A stretch of 64,000 nucleotides of DNA from Micropruina sp. (GTDB taxonomy: Bacteria > Actinomycetota > Actinomycetes > Propionibacteriales > Propionibacteriaceae), in NCBI GenBank assembly GCA_016711205.1, contig JADJTM010000002.1, forward strand, positions 434,001 to 498,000, given 5' to 3'. Made by a program: the position numbers and the translations under genes. Below are positions 10,106 to 18,055 of this stretch, in pieces (position 1 is the stretch's first letter; each line of letters opens with the position of its first letter). Under the pieces are notes generated by a model, which was given only the letters and a program-made list of their open reading frames with translations, was not told the origin of the DNA and did no database searches.

Positions 10106-11245
10106 TCAGACTCCAGTCGCCCAGGTGCCCTGGTGCAGCACGCGCTGCACCACCAGGTCGTCGCTCAACACCACCAGGTCGGCCGGTGTGCCGACCACCA
10201 GCCCCGCACCCGGCAGGCCGATCGCCCGGGCCGGATTGAGCGAGGTCTGCCGTACGGCCACCGCCAACGCCTGTTCGCGGGGCAGGTCGCTGGCCAGCAC
10301 CGCGTTGCGGAACACCCGATCCATGGTGGCGGTGCTGCCGGCGATGGTGTCGGTGCCGGCAATATGGGCCACGCCGTTCGTCACGTCCACGGTGAGCGCG
10401 CCGAGGGTGTACGAGCCGTCGGCCATGCCCGCCGCCGCCATCGCGTCGGTGATCAGCGCCACCCGGTCCGGCCCCGCCTCGCGGGTCACCGACCGGTACA
10501 GCGCCGGGTGCAGGTGCACCCCGTCCACGATCAGTTCGATCATGACCCGTGGGTCCTCCAGCAACGCCAGCACCGGCCCCGGTTCGCGATGATGAATCGG
10601 ACGCATCGCGTTGAACAGGTGCGTCGCCGCCGTGGCCCCGGCCTCGACAGCGGCCTTGGCCCCCGCGTAGCTGGCGTCGGTGTGGCCGACGGCGGCAACC
10701 GCCCCCAGTTCGACCATGCGGCGGATCGCGGGCAGGGCACCGTCCAGTTCGGGGGCGATGGTGACCATGCGCACCCCGCCCTTCGCCGCCGCGAACACCC
10801 GGTCGATCTCATCCAGGTCGGGTGCCCGCAAGGCGGACGGCTCGTGGGCCCCGCAGCGCAGCGACGACAACCACGGCCCCTCCAGGTGGATGCCGGCGAT
10901 CAGCCCGTCCTGCACCTGCTCGCCCAGCACGCTCGCCTGCCGCAGCAGTTCGGCCGGATGCGCCGACACCAGGGAGGCGATCAACGTGGTGGTACCGTGC
11001 CGCCGGTGCAGGTCGACCGCCGCCCGCGAACCGGCCTCGGACGCCTCCGGAAAGGCTCCCGAGCCGCCGCCGTGGGTGTGCATGTCGACGAACCCCGGTA
11101 CCACCGTGACCGCGCCCAACGGCGAATCGGCCGGACGATCCGGGGCGCCGGCTCCGACGCCGGTGATCAGCCCGTCCGTCACCTCGACGAAGCCCGGACT
11201 CAGCACCTCGGCGCCGGTGCACACCCGGTCGGCCGTGAACAGCAT
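10106..11245 (-). CDS. nagA: N-acetylglucosamine-6-phosphate deacetylase
   Basis: A 379-residue amidohydrolase that removes acetate from GlcNAc-6-phosphate, giving GlcN-6-phosphate for NagB. Seen motifs: DMHTHGGG (N-terminal metal site), HLEGPW (catalytic-site glutamate), GHTDA and THLFNAM (metal histidines), DGVHLHP, and ITDAMAAAG with the catalytic aspartate. Length is standard for the family. It lies 25 bp downstream of nagB on the same strand, forming a nagBA operon. The divergent GntR gene and two dre-like sites upstream of nagB indicate repression relieved by GlcN-6-P or related ligands. The product acetate could feed the acetate kinase pathway encoded 6 kb away. Confidence 0.95.
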   Translation of the reverse strand: MLFTADRVCTGAEVLSPGFVEVTDGLITGVGAGAPDRPADSPLGAVTVVPGFVDMHTHGGGSGAFPEASEAGSRAAVDLHRRHGTTTLIASLVSAHPAELLRQASVLGEQVQDGLIAGIHLEGPWLSSLRCGAHEPSALRAPDLDEIDRVFAAAKGGVRMVTIAPELDGALPAIRRMVELGAVAAVGHTDASYAGAKAAVEAGATAATHLFNAMRPIHHREPGPVLALLEDPRVMIELIVDGVHLHPALYRSVTREAGPDRVALITDAMAAAGMADGSYTLGALTVDVTNGVAHIAGTDTIAGSTATMDRVFRNAVLASDLPREQALAVAVRQTSLNPARAIGLPGAGLVVGTPADLVVLSDDLVVQRVLHQGTWATGV

Positions 11246-11270
11246 CGCTGCGCTCCCGTCCGTCGATCGC

Positions 11271-12056
11271 TCACAGACCCTGCCACGCCGGCTTGGCGGC
11301 GTAGGTCTCGCGGTAGTAGTCCGACAGCTGCAACCGGCCGGCGGCGCCCTCGTCCAGCAGCACCGTCACGTGCGGGTGATGCTGCAGGATCGTGCCCGGC
11401 CACATCGCGCTCACCGATCCCTCGGCCAGGTGATGGACCGCCTCCGCCTTGCCTGCCCCACTGGCCACCAGCACCACGTGCCGGGCGGCCATGATGGTGC
11501 CCAGACCCTGGGTGATGCAGTGGGTCGGCACCTGATTGATGTCGCCGTCGAAGAACCGGGCGTTGTCGAGCCGGGTCTGCTTGGTCAGCGTCTTGATCCG
11601 GGTGCGCGAGGCCAGGGACGAGCCCGGCTCGTTGAAGCCGATGTGCCCCTCGGTCCCGATGCCCAGAATCTGCAGATCGACACCGCCGGCCGCCGCGATC
11701 GCCTCTTCGTAGCTGCGGCAGAAGGCCGGAATGTCGGCGGCCAGCCCGTCCGGGCCGTGCACGGCGTCGGGGGCGAAGTCGACCCGGCCGACGATGTCGC
11801 GGCGGATCACGTTGTGGTAGGTCTCGGGGTGGTCGGCGGGCAGGCCGACGTACTCGTCCAGGGTGAAGCCGCGGGCGTGCGCGAACGAGACCTCGCCGGC
11901 CTCGTGACGCCGGGCCAGCTCGTCGTAGATCGCGAGCGGGGACGATCCGGTGGCCAGGCCGAGAACGGCGTCGGGCTTGCGCTGCAGCAGGTCGACGATG
12001 GCGGCGGCGCCGAGTCGGCCGGCCTCGGCGGCGTCGCGGCAGATGACGATTTCCAT
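11271..12056 (-). CDS. nagB: Glucosamine-6-phosphate deaminase
   Basis: A 261-residue aldose-ketose isomerase/deaminase converting GlcN-6-P to fructose-6-P and ammonia. Visible motifs: LGLATGSSPL (phosphate loop), FTLDEYVGLP with the catalytic aspartate, and GIGTEGHIGFNEPG with the active-site histidine. The start at ATG 12056 is fixed by an AAGGAGCAAC ribosome-binding site ending six bases upstream; the longer open frame to 12194 would run through the regulatory region. First gene of the nagBA operon, divergent from the GntR regulator, with a dre-like operator about 95 bp upstream. Confidence 0.95.
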   Translation of the reverse strand: MEIVICRDAAEAGRLGAAAIVDLLQRKPDAVLGLATGSSPLAIYDELARRHEAGEVSFAHARGFTLDEYVGLPADHPETYHNVIRRDIVGRVDFAPDAVHGPDGLAADIPAFCRSYEEAIAAAGGVDLQILGIGTEGHIGFNEPGSSLASRTRIKTLTKQTRLDNARFFDGDINQVPTHCITQGLGTIMAARHVVLVASGAGKAEAVHHLAEGSVSAMWPGTILQHHPHVTVLLDEGAAGRLQLSDYYRETYAAKPAWQGL

Positions 12057-12150
12057 GACTGTTGCTCCTTGTGCTGAGAGAAGAGTGTAGGGGTGGGTGG
12101 ATCGATGGCCGAGCGTAGCGAGACCCCGTGGGCAGGGACGGGGAGAAGGT

Positions 12151-12219
12151 GATTGGTATAGACCAATACCTAGCTTGGCATGAATCGGCAGCATTCGTCA
12201 AGCTTTGGTCTAGGCCAAT
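12151..12219. promoter_or_regulatory. Two dre-like operators (DasR/NagR type)
   Basis: ATTGGTATAGACCAAT at 12151-12166 and TTTGGTCTAGGCCAAT at 12204-12219 closely match the DasR-responsive element (core TGGTCTAGACCA). They are 53 bp apart, centre to centre, in the shared nagB/gntR intergenic region. The second lies 20 bp before the regulator's ATG, suggesting autoregulation; the first faces nagB. Confidence 0.88.
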
Positions 12220-12238
12220 AGTCGCCTACGGTGGTCCC

Positions 12239-12970
12239 ATGACCGTCCATGTGCGTGAGCCGGCAGCGGTGCGGGTGCCCAAGTACTACTGGGTGAAGAG
12301 CGAGATTCTGGCGTTGATCGCCGGCCTCGCGCCCGGATCGCCGGTGCCCACCGAGCGCGACCTGGCGTCCCGCTTCGAGACTTCGCGCACGACGGTGCGG
12401 CAGGCGATCGCCGAGCTGGTGGTCGACGGACGCCTCGAGCGCACCCAGGGCAGTGGCACGTTCGTCGCTCAACCCAAGCTGATGGTGGTGCGTCCGCTGA
12501 CCTCGTTCAGCCAGGACCTTCAGTCGGAGGGCTGGCGGCCCGGCAGCGTGGTGCTCGACATCTCAGCGGTACCGGCCTCGCCCGAGGCGGCTGAGCGTCT
12601 GCAGATCGCCGTCGGTGCCACCGTGCACCGGGTGGAGCGGTTGCGCACCGCGGCCGATGAGCCGATCGCCCACGAGGTCGCGCTGCTGCCCGGGCCGCTG
12701 CCCGGTCTGGCCGAGCAGCTGGCGCTGCATTCCTCGCTGTACCGCACCCTGCACGAGGCCTACGGCATCGACCTGGCCACCGCCGAGGACACCGTCGAGA
12801 CGGCGCTGGCAGATCCGGTCACCGCCGGCCTGCTGCGGGTCGACACCGGACTGCCGCTGCTGCTGATCAACCGCACCGGGTGGGACGCGCAGGGCCGCGG
12901 CGTCGAATGGTCGATCGGACGCTTCCGCGGCGACCGATTCCGGTTCGTGTCGCGTCAGCGGTTGAGCTGA
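12239..12970 (+). CDS. GntR/HutC-family regulator of amino-sugar use (DasR/NagR-like)
   Basis: A 243-residue repressor. The N-terminal winged helix contains PTERDLASRFETSRTTVRQAI then a wing GRLERTQGSGTFV; the C-terminal UTRA domain is typical of HutC regulators that sense phosphosugars. I chose ATG 12239 (MTVHVREP) because the 37-residue upstream extension would be translated from the operator DNA. Divergence from nagBA and the adjacent dre-like sites support control of GlcNAc catabolism with GlcN-6-P or GlcNAc-6-P as inducer. Whether it also controls distant chitin or GlcNAc uptake genes, as DasR does in Streptomyces, cannot be seen here. Confidence 0.9.
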   Translation: MTVHVREPAAVRVPKYYWVKSEILALIAGLAPGSPVPTERDLASRFETSRTTVRQAIAELVVDGRLERTQGSGTFVAQPKLMVVRPLTSFSQDLQSEGWRPGSVVLDISAVPASPEAAERLQIAVGATVHRVERLRTAADEPIAHEVALLPGPLPGLAEQLALHSSLYRTLHEAYGIDLATAEDTVETALADPVTAGLLRVDTGLPLLLINRTGWDAQGRGVEWSIGRFRGDRFRFVSRQRLS

Positions 12971-12975
12971 CCTAA

Positions 12976-13041
12976 TGGCGCTCACCGAACTATTTGGGGC
13001 TCGCGAAGCTTCGCGAGCGGGAAATAGTTGGGCGAGCGCCA
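12976..13041. terminator. Interrupted long inverted repeat between convergent genes
   Basis: Three nested paired segments share one axis: TGGCGCTC/GAGCGCCA outside, AACTATTT/AAATAGTT in the middle, and CTCGCGAA/TTCGCGAG at the apex. The element separates the GntR gene from the convergent acyltransferase gene and probably serves both as a terminator. Confidence 0.7.
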
Positions 13042-13066
13042 AAGGCCCGGTGATGGACCAGCCCGG

Positions 13067-13918
13067 TCAGGAATCGGACGGTTCACCCTCGGCCGTTTCC
13101 GGTGCCGACTCGGTGCTCGGCTGCGCGTCCGGATCCATGGGCGGCTCGGCGTCGCGCGCCGCCTCGGCCTCGGCCAGTTGGGCCTGTTCGGTTGCGGCTT
13201 TGCGCAGCGCGACCGCGCGGTGAAAGTCCGCCTGCGTGGGCATGCCGTACGCGCGGGCGGTCGAGTCGTGCAGTTCGACCACGTAGCGGTAGATGCGCTC
13301 GGCGAACTGGTGGGCGATCTCGCCGGGGGCGGCCTTGAGCGGACGTCCGAACACCACGTGCACGTCCGGACGTCCGGCCACCGGCACGTTGGCGCCGTAC
13401 GGCATCGCGGCGTAGGCGCCGACCAGGGCCATCGGCAGCACCGGCACGTTGCGGCTGATCGAGAGGGCCGCGTGGCCAGGGGTGAAGTTCTTCATCGCGC
13501 CGGTGCGCGAACGGGTGCCCTCGGGGAACAACAACAGCGGGACGCCCTCGCTGAGCAGCACCCCTGCCAGCCCTTTGCGGTTGCGCAGGCCCTTGCGATC
13601 GACCGGGAAGGCGTTGAAGAAGAGTCGGGTGGCGGCCGCGGTGTACCACTTGTCGAAGAAGTAGTCGGCGGCGGCGCCGGCGGCCAGATTCTGGCTCAGC
13701 CGGCGGGGCAGCGACCCCATCACCAGCGGAGCGTCCAGGTGGCTGGAGTGGTTGGCGACGGCGATGAACGGGGGTTTCAGGCCGTCCAGGTTGCGCCGGC
13801 TGTGCTCGTGCACGTGCACGATCGACCAGATGTACGGCTTCATCACCAGCTTCTGTGAGACGAAGCGAGCGGCCACGCCCGGGGAGGACGAGTAACGGTT
13901 GGTGTTGTCGTCAGCCAC
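13067..13918 (-). CDS. 1-acylglycerol-3-phosphate O-acyltransferase-like (PlsC family)
   Basis: A 283-residue membrane-associated acyltransferase, probably in phospholipid synthesis. Block I, NHSSHLD (NHxxxxD, about residue 56), and block III, FPEGTRSR (about residue 131), hold the catalytic His/Asp and phosphate-binding residues. The last 60 residues form a charged alanine/glutamate/proline tail lacking known domains. Start ATG 13918. The SDR gene lies upstream on the same strand after 60 bp, so the two may share a transcript. Exact acceptor cannot be assigned. Confidence 0.88.
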   Translation of the reverse strand: MADDNTNRYSSSPGVAARFVSQKLVMKPYIWSIVHVHEHSRRNLDGLKPPFIAVANHSSHLDAPLVMGSLPRRLSQNLAAGAAADYFFDKWYTAAATRLFFNAFPVDRKGLRNRKGLAGVLLSEGVPLLLFPEGTRSRTGAMKNFTPGHAALSISRNVPVLPMALVGAYAAMPYGANVPVAGRPDVHVVFGRPLKAAPGEIAHQFAERIYRYVVELHDSTARAYGMPTQADFHRAVALRKAATEQAQLAEAEAARDAEPPMDPDAQPSTESAPETAEGEPSDS

Positions 13919-13978
13919 CGTTCGCCTTCCGCTGGTAGATCAGCACATTGTCGCGCAGCACACCCTAGGGCAGCGGGC

Positions 13979-14746
13979 TCACTGTCTGCTGCTGCTCAAC
14001 ATACGGGAGACCCACCGAACCGCGCCGCGCGGTGCGTGACGAGCCATCAGCTTTTGTAGTTTCCAGCGCTTCGTGGGCACTGAAATGACCCGGCCTTTGT
14101 CGGCATCCGCCAAAGCCTCGCGAGCAACCCTGTCGGCTTCCACCCAGATGAAATCCGGGATGGACGAGGTGGTGATGCCGGCCCGCTGGTGGAACTCGGT
14201 CTTCACCCAGCCGGGGTTGAGGGCGGTGACCGTCACACCGGTGCCGTGCAGTTCGTTGGCCAGCCCCTCGGAGTAGGCCAGCACGTAGGCCTTGATCGGC
14301 GAATACGCCCCTTGGCTGATGTATGCGGCCAGCGAGGCGACGTTGATGATCAGGCCGTGGTCGCGGGCCTTCATCGCCCGGCCGGCGGCGCCGCCTAGCA
14401 GCAGCACCGCCAGGCACATCACGTCGATCGCGCGGCGGTGCTCGTCCGGCCGGTCGTCGAGCAGTTTCACGTGCAACCCGTAGCCGGCGTTGTTGATCAA
14501 TACCTCGATCGGACGCTCCGCGCTCTCCAGCCGGTCGGCCACCCGCTGGACGTCGGCGGCGAGCGCCAGGTCGGCGCTGAGGGTCTCGACTGCGACCCCG
14601 TAGCGCTCGGTGAGTTCGGCGGCGGACGCATCGAGGCGGTCGGTGTTGCGGGCGACCAGCACCAGATCGTGACCGCGTTCGGCGAGTGCTCGTGCGAACG
14701 CGGCCCCGATGCCGGAGGTGCCGCCGGTGACGAGTGCGGTGGGCAT
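13979..14746 (-). CDS. Short-chain dehydrogenase/reductase
   Basis: A 255-residue Rossmann-fold oxidoreductase. It shows the nucleotide-binding TGGTSGIG at residue 7, NNAG at about 90, the catalytic serine in INVASL, and the YxxxK pair as YSPIKAY. The spacing and RNTDRL segment after beta-2 fit an NADP-preferring classical SDR. The C-terminal basic/hydrophobic part (WKLQKLMARHAPRGAV) resembles members that act on lipids or ketones near membranes. No substrate can be assigned; adjacency to a PlsC-like acyltransferase hints at lipid metabolism, but only weakly. Confidence 0.9.
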   Translation of the reverse strand: MPTALVTGGTSGIGAAFARALAERGHDLVLVARNTDRLDASAAELTERYGVAVETLSADLALAADVQRVADRLESAERPIEVLINNAGYGLHVKLLDDRPDEHRRAIDVMCLAVLLLGGAAGRAMKARDHGLIINVASLAAYISQGAYSPIKAYVLAYSEGLANELHGTGVTVTALNPGWVKTEFHQRAGITTSSIPDFIWVEADRVAREALADADKGRVISVPTKRWKLQKLMARHAPRGAVRWVSRMLSSSRQ

Positions 14747-14844
14747 GGCAGAACGCTACTCGGCCGGCCGGCGAGCCTCGCCTGTGCGTCGGGACGACGG
14801 CACGGATCTGCTGCGCGGCACGCGGCGCGGCGCTACGGTCAGGC

Positions 14845-15447
14845 ATGGACACCGCCGAGACCATGCTGGATGCCGCCGAAGCGTTCGTCGCGCTGGTCAG
14901 CGAGATTCCGCACGATGCGTGGGACCTGCCCGCCCTGGGCGTCTGGGACGTGCGTTCGCTGGTCGGGCACACCGCTCGCGCGGTCACCACGGTGCTCGAC
15001 TACCTCAACGATCGCGCTGCCACAGCCGAGTTGGCCTCGGCGGCGGACTACCTGGCAACGGGGTTTCGCGCGGACCGCTCGATTCACGACGCGGTGGCAG
15101 CCCGTGGCATCGAGGCGGGTCACGAGCTCGGTGACGAGCCGGGTGAGGTGATCGAGACGATGATCGAGCGACTGCGGGTGGCCCTGGCCGGCACGTCCGA
15201 TGAGGTGGTGATCCGCACCCGCTTCGGGGCGATCCGGCTCGATGACTACCTCGAGACCCGCACGGTCGAACTGGTCGTGCACACCTCGGACCTGGCGCTG
15301 GCGGTCGGGCGCGAGCCGCACCTGTCGGCCGCGGCGGTGCAGCGCACGCTGCAGGTGATCGGCGAGGCAGCCGTGCTGAACGGACGCGGGCTCGCCGCCG
15401 TCCGTCAGCTCAGTGCGCGGGACGGGTCGTCGTTCGTACTTGTCTGA
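14845..15447 (+). CDS. Maleylpyruvate isomerase/DinB-fold (mycothiol-type) protein
   Basis: A 200-residue four-helix-bundle protein. WDVRSLVGHTARAV near residue 35 supplies the first metal histidine of the mycothiol-dependent maleylpyruvate isomerase N-terminal fold, and TRTVELVVHTSDLALAVG near residue 140 gives the second conserved H-x3-D-like site. Such proteins are abundant in actinobacteria and many are metal-dependent enzymes using mycothiol; most have unknown substrates. The start ATG 14845 (MDTAETML) fits the family better than the longer open frame, which overlaps the divergent SDR promoter. Confidence 0.8.
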   Translation: MDTAETMLDAAEAFVALVSEIPHDAWDLPALGVWDVRSLVGHTARAVTTVLDYLNDRAATAELASAADYLATGFRADRSIHDAVAARGIEAGHELGDEPGEVIETMIERLRVALAGTSDEVVIRTRFGAIRLDDYLETRTVELVVHTSDLALAVGREPHLSAAAVQRTLQVIGEAAVLNGRGLAAVRQLSARDGSSFVLV

Positions 15448-15572
15448 GAAGCCGCTGGTGAGCGGGTCGATACCCGGCCGGGACGTTTCCAACGAGCTCT
15501 ACCAGCGATCATCGCGGTCCACGTCCGCTCCCTGGTGAGCGCCGCTTGGGCCCATCCGGCACCCTGGACGCC

Positions 15573-16610
15573 GTGACTGCGACCCCCACCGTCCCCCGAC
15601 GGGCCCATCCGCGCGGGACGCGACGCCGCAGCCCACGTGGACAGGTGGCGTTGGCCACCCTCGGTCTGCTCGCCGCGCTACCCGCAACGCTCGCCACCGG
15701 GCTGCGCGTGCTGTCGCCCACCACCGAGCGCTGGGCGAAGGCGGCGGCGTTCATTCCCTACGGGCTGGTGTTCTGGTTGCCGGCGGCGGTGCTGCTGGCG
15801 CTCGCCGCGGTGCGTGCGTGGCGGCACCGCAGTTCGGGCAGGGTCACCTTGAGCCTGCTCAGCCTGGTGACGGTCGCGGGCCTGGGCGCCACCATCGTCT
15901 GGCACGCCCCGGCCTTCACTGTGGACCAGCAGGCGACCACCACAGCGCCGCTCACCGTGGTCAGCCTCAATGTGGCGCAGACGGCCGATCCGGCGGCCGT
16001 GGCGCGTGCGGCGCAGGGCGCGGACGTGGTCGTGTTTCTGGAGGCGGCGCAGCACTGGGCGCAGTCGATGCCCGCCTCGTTTCGTCAGGAGTTTCCGTAC
16101 CAGGGGCCCGAGCCCGGTGACGTCGAGGACGCCGTGATCTTCTCGCGCCATCCGGTCACGCCGATGGGTCCGCTCCCCACGAGCTCGATGGGGCAGTGGA
16201 CGGCAACGGTCGACACCCCACAGCTGGGAGAGGTGCGGGTGGTCGGCGTGCATCCGTGCAACCCGTACTGCCGGGGCGGGCTGTGGGCGCAGGAGGCGGC
16301 CACCCTGCGCGGCTGGCTCGCCGATCTCGACCGGTCGATTCCGACCGTGGTGGCCGGTGACTTCAACGCTGTGGACGACCACGTCACGATGCGCGCGTTG
16401 TATGCCGACGGGTGGCGCAGTGCGGCCCACCTGGCCGGGGCCGGCTTCGTCCGCACCTGGCCGGCGAACAGACGCATTCCGCCGATGATCGGCATCGACC
16501 ACGTGCTCGTCGATCAACGGCTCACCGCGACCGCCTTCTCGACCTTCCACGTGCCGGGTACCGATCACCTCGGCGTGCGCGCGGTGATCGCCGGCACCGG
16601 TGTCCAGTGA
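15573..16610 (+). CDS. Endonuclease/exonuclease/phosphatase-family protein with N-terminal membrane anchor
   Basis: About 345 residues: a basic N-terminus, three hydrophobic helices (about residues 30-120 from the GTG start), then an extracytoplasmic EEP hydrolase domain. Catalytic landmarks are VVSLNVAQ, the metal-binding VFLEAA, VVAGDFNAV (about residue 260), GIDHVLV, and the terminal GTDHLGV with the general-base histidine. Actinobacterial relatives are annotated as secreted or membrane-bound phosphodiesterases of unknown substrate. The start is uncertain: GTG 15573 is preferred, a TTG at 15546 is possible, and neither has a strong ribosome-binding site. Confidence 0.85.
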   Translation: MTATPTVPRRAHPRGTRRRSPRGQVALATLGLLAALPATLATGLRVLSPTTERWAKAAAFIPYGLVFWLPAAVLLALAAVRAWRHRSSGRVTLSLLSLVTVAGLGATIVWHAPAFTVDQQATTTAPLTVVSLNVAQTADPAAVARAAQGADVVVFLEAAQHWAQSMPASFRQEFPYQGPEPGDVEDAVIFSRHPVTPMGPLPTSSMGQWTATVDTPQLGEVRVVGVHPCNPYCRGGLWAQEAATLRGWLADLDRSIPTVVAGDFNAVDDHVTMRALYADGWRSAAHLAGAGFVRTWPANRRIPPMIGIDHVLVDQRLTATAFSTFHVPGTDHLGVRAVIAGTGVQ

Positions 16611-16684
16611 CTCATAGCCCGTGTTCGCCGGCGAGACAGGCTCGACGAGCGGGGGTTAGTACAGGCTCGACCAGCGAAGGTGAA

Positions 16685-16785
16685 GGTGGCGGAGGGGGGC
16701 TCGACCCGAGTCGTGGATGGGTCTGGCCGCCGAAGGAGCTTGCGACCGAGGCTGGTTGGCTCGGGTCGAGCCCCCCTCCGCCACC
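16685..16785. repeat. 26-bp perfect inverted repeat with 49-bp loop
   Basis: The arms at 16685-16710 and 16760-16785 are perfectly complementary; the central part of the left arm reads GGAGGGGGGCTCGACCCGAG. The element lies between the convergent EEP and ackA genes. It could act as a bidirectional terminator, but the long loop is more typical of a mobile or recombination-generated intergenic repeat. Confidence 0.7.
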
Positions 16786-16818
16786 GACCCCGCGTACGGG
16801 GTCTCGAGCTCGAAAGGC

Positions 16819-18006
16819 TCAGGCGCTGATCGCCGCCTTGGTCTCGCGGGCCATGGCCAGCTCTTCGTTCGTCGGCACCACCAGGATCGCGATGGACGAA
16901 TCCGGGGTCGAGATCGCGCGTGCGTCCTTGGAGCGGGTGTCGTTGACGGCCTCGTCCAGGGTGACGCCCAGGAAGGCGAGTCGCTTCGCGATGGCCGCCC
17001 GCAGCCCCGGGTTGTTCTCGCCGACGCCGGCGGTGAAGGTGATCGCCTCGACCCCGCCCAGAATCGCAATGTACGACCCGATGAAGCTGAGCAGCCGGTG
17101 GGTGTAGACGGCCAGCGCAAGCGTGGCGCCCTCGTCGCCCTCGGCGATCAGCTCGTTGATGTCGCGAAAATCCGTGACGCCCGAGAGGCCGAGCATGCCC
17201 GACTTCTTGTTCAGCACGTTGTCGATGTCGTCGATGCTCATGCCGACCTGGCGGGCCAGGAACGCGTGCAGGCCGGGGTCGACGTCACCGGAGCGGGTGC
17301 CCATCACCAGGCCCGCGAGCGGGGTGAGGCCCATGGACGCCTCGACGGCCACACCGTTCGCGATCGCCGAGATCGAGGCGCCGTTGCCGAGGTGGCAGAC
17401 GATCTGGTTGAACGAGTCGTAGGGCTTGCCCAGCACGTCCGCGACCTTGCGGCTGACGTAGCTGTGCGAGGTGCCGTGAAAGCCGTACTTGCGGATGCCG
17501 TGCTCAGCGGCCAGTTCGCGGGGAATGGCGTAGGTGTACGCCTCGGCCGGCAGGGTGCTGAAGAAGGCCGTGTCGAAGATCGCGACGTGCGGAACGTCCG
17601 GCAGGCTGCGGCGGGCCGCCTCGACGCCCGCGATGGCCGGCGGGTTGTGCAGCGGGGCCAGCGGCGACACCTCACGCAGGTGGGCGAGCACCTCGTCGTC
17701 GATCACCGTGGTCGAGTTGAACAGCGCGCCGCCGTGCACGATGCGGTGCCCGACCGCCTTGACGCTGGCCAGCGCGGGGCCGAACTCGTCGAACATCTGC
17801 ACCAGCACGGTGAGCGCCCGCCCGTGGTTGGGAAAGCCGCGGGTCTGGTGGTGGGTCTGGCCGTCGACCCGGTGGTCGATGGTGCCGGACTCGTCACCGA
17901 TCCGCTGGATGATGCCGGACGCCAGTACGTCCTCGTCGTCGGCATCGATGACCTGGTATTTGATCGAGGACGATCCGGCGTTCAACAGCAGGATGGGCGT
18001 GCTCAT
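16819..18006 (-). CDS. ackA: Acetate kinase
   Basis: A 395-residue ASKHA-fold kinase interconverting acetyl-phosphate and acetate with ADP/ATP. Seen: NAGSSSIKYQ at residue 9 (phosphate-1 loop), HRIVHGG, FDTAFF, YGFHGTSH, and the C-terminal GVGENN. Length is standard. It starts 49 bp after the stop of pta on the same strand, the usual pta-ackA operon for substrate-level ATP formation and acetate overflow. No lesion or unusual composition. Confidence 0.97.
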   Translation of the reverse strand: MSTPILLLNAGSSSIKYQVIDADDEDVLASGIIQRIGDESGTIDHRVDGQTHHQTRGFPNHGRALTVLVQMFDEFGPALASVKAVGHRIVHGGALFNSTTVIDDEVLAHLREVSPLAPLHNPPAIAGVEAARRSLPDVPHVAIFDTAFFSTLPAEAYTYAIPRELAAEHGIRKYGFHGTSHSYVSRKVADVLGKPYDSFNQIVCHLGNGASISAIANGVAVEASMGLTPLAGLVMGTRSGDVDPGLHAFLARQVGMSIDDIDNVLNKKSGMLGLSGVTDFRDINELIAEGDEGATLALAVYTHRLLSFIGSYIAILGGVEAITFTAGVGENNPGLRAAIAKRLAFLGVTLDEAVNDTRSKDARAISTPDSSIAILVVPTNEELAMARETKAAISA

Positions 18007-18055
18007 GCGGGCGCTCCTAGGGCGTGAGATCGGGGTTGAAGGTGCTTGTCAGTGG

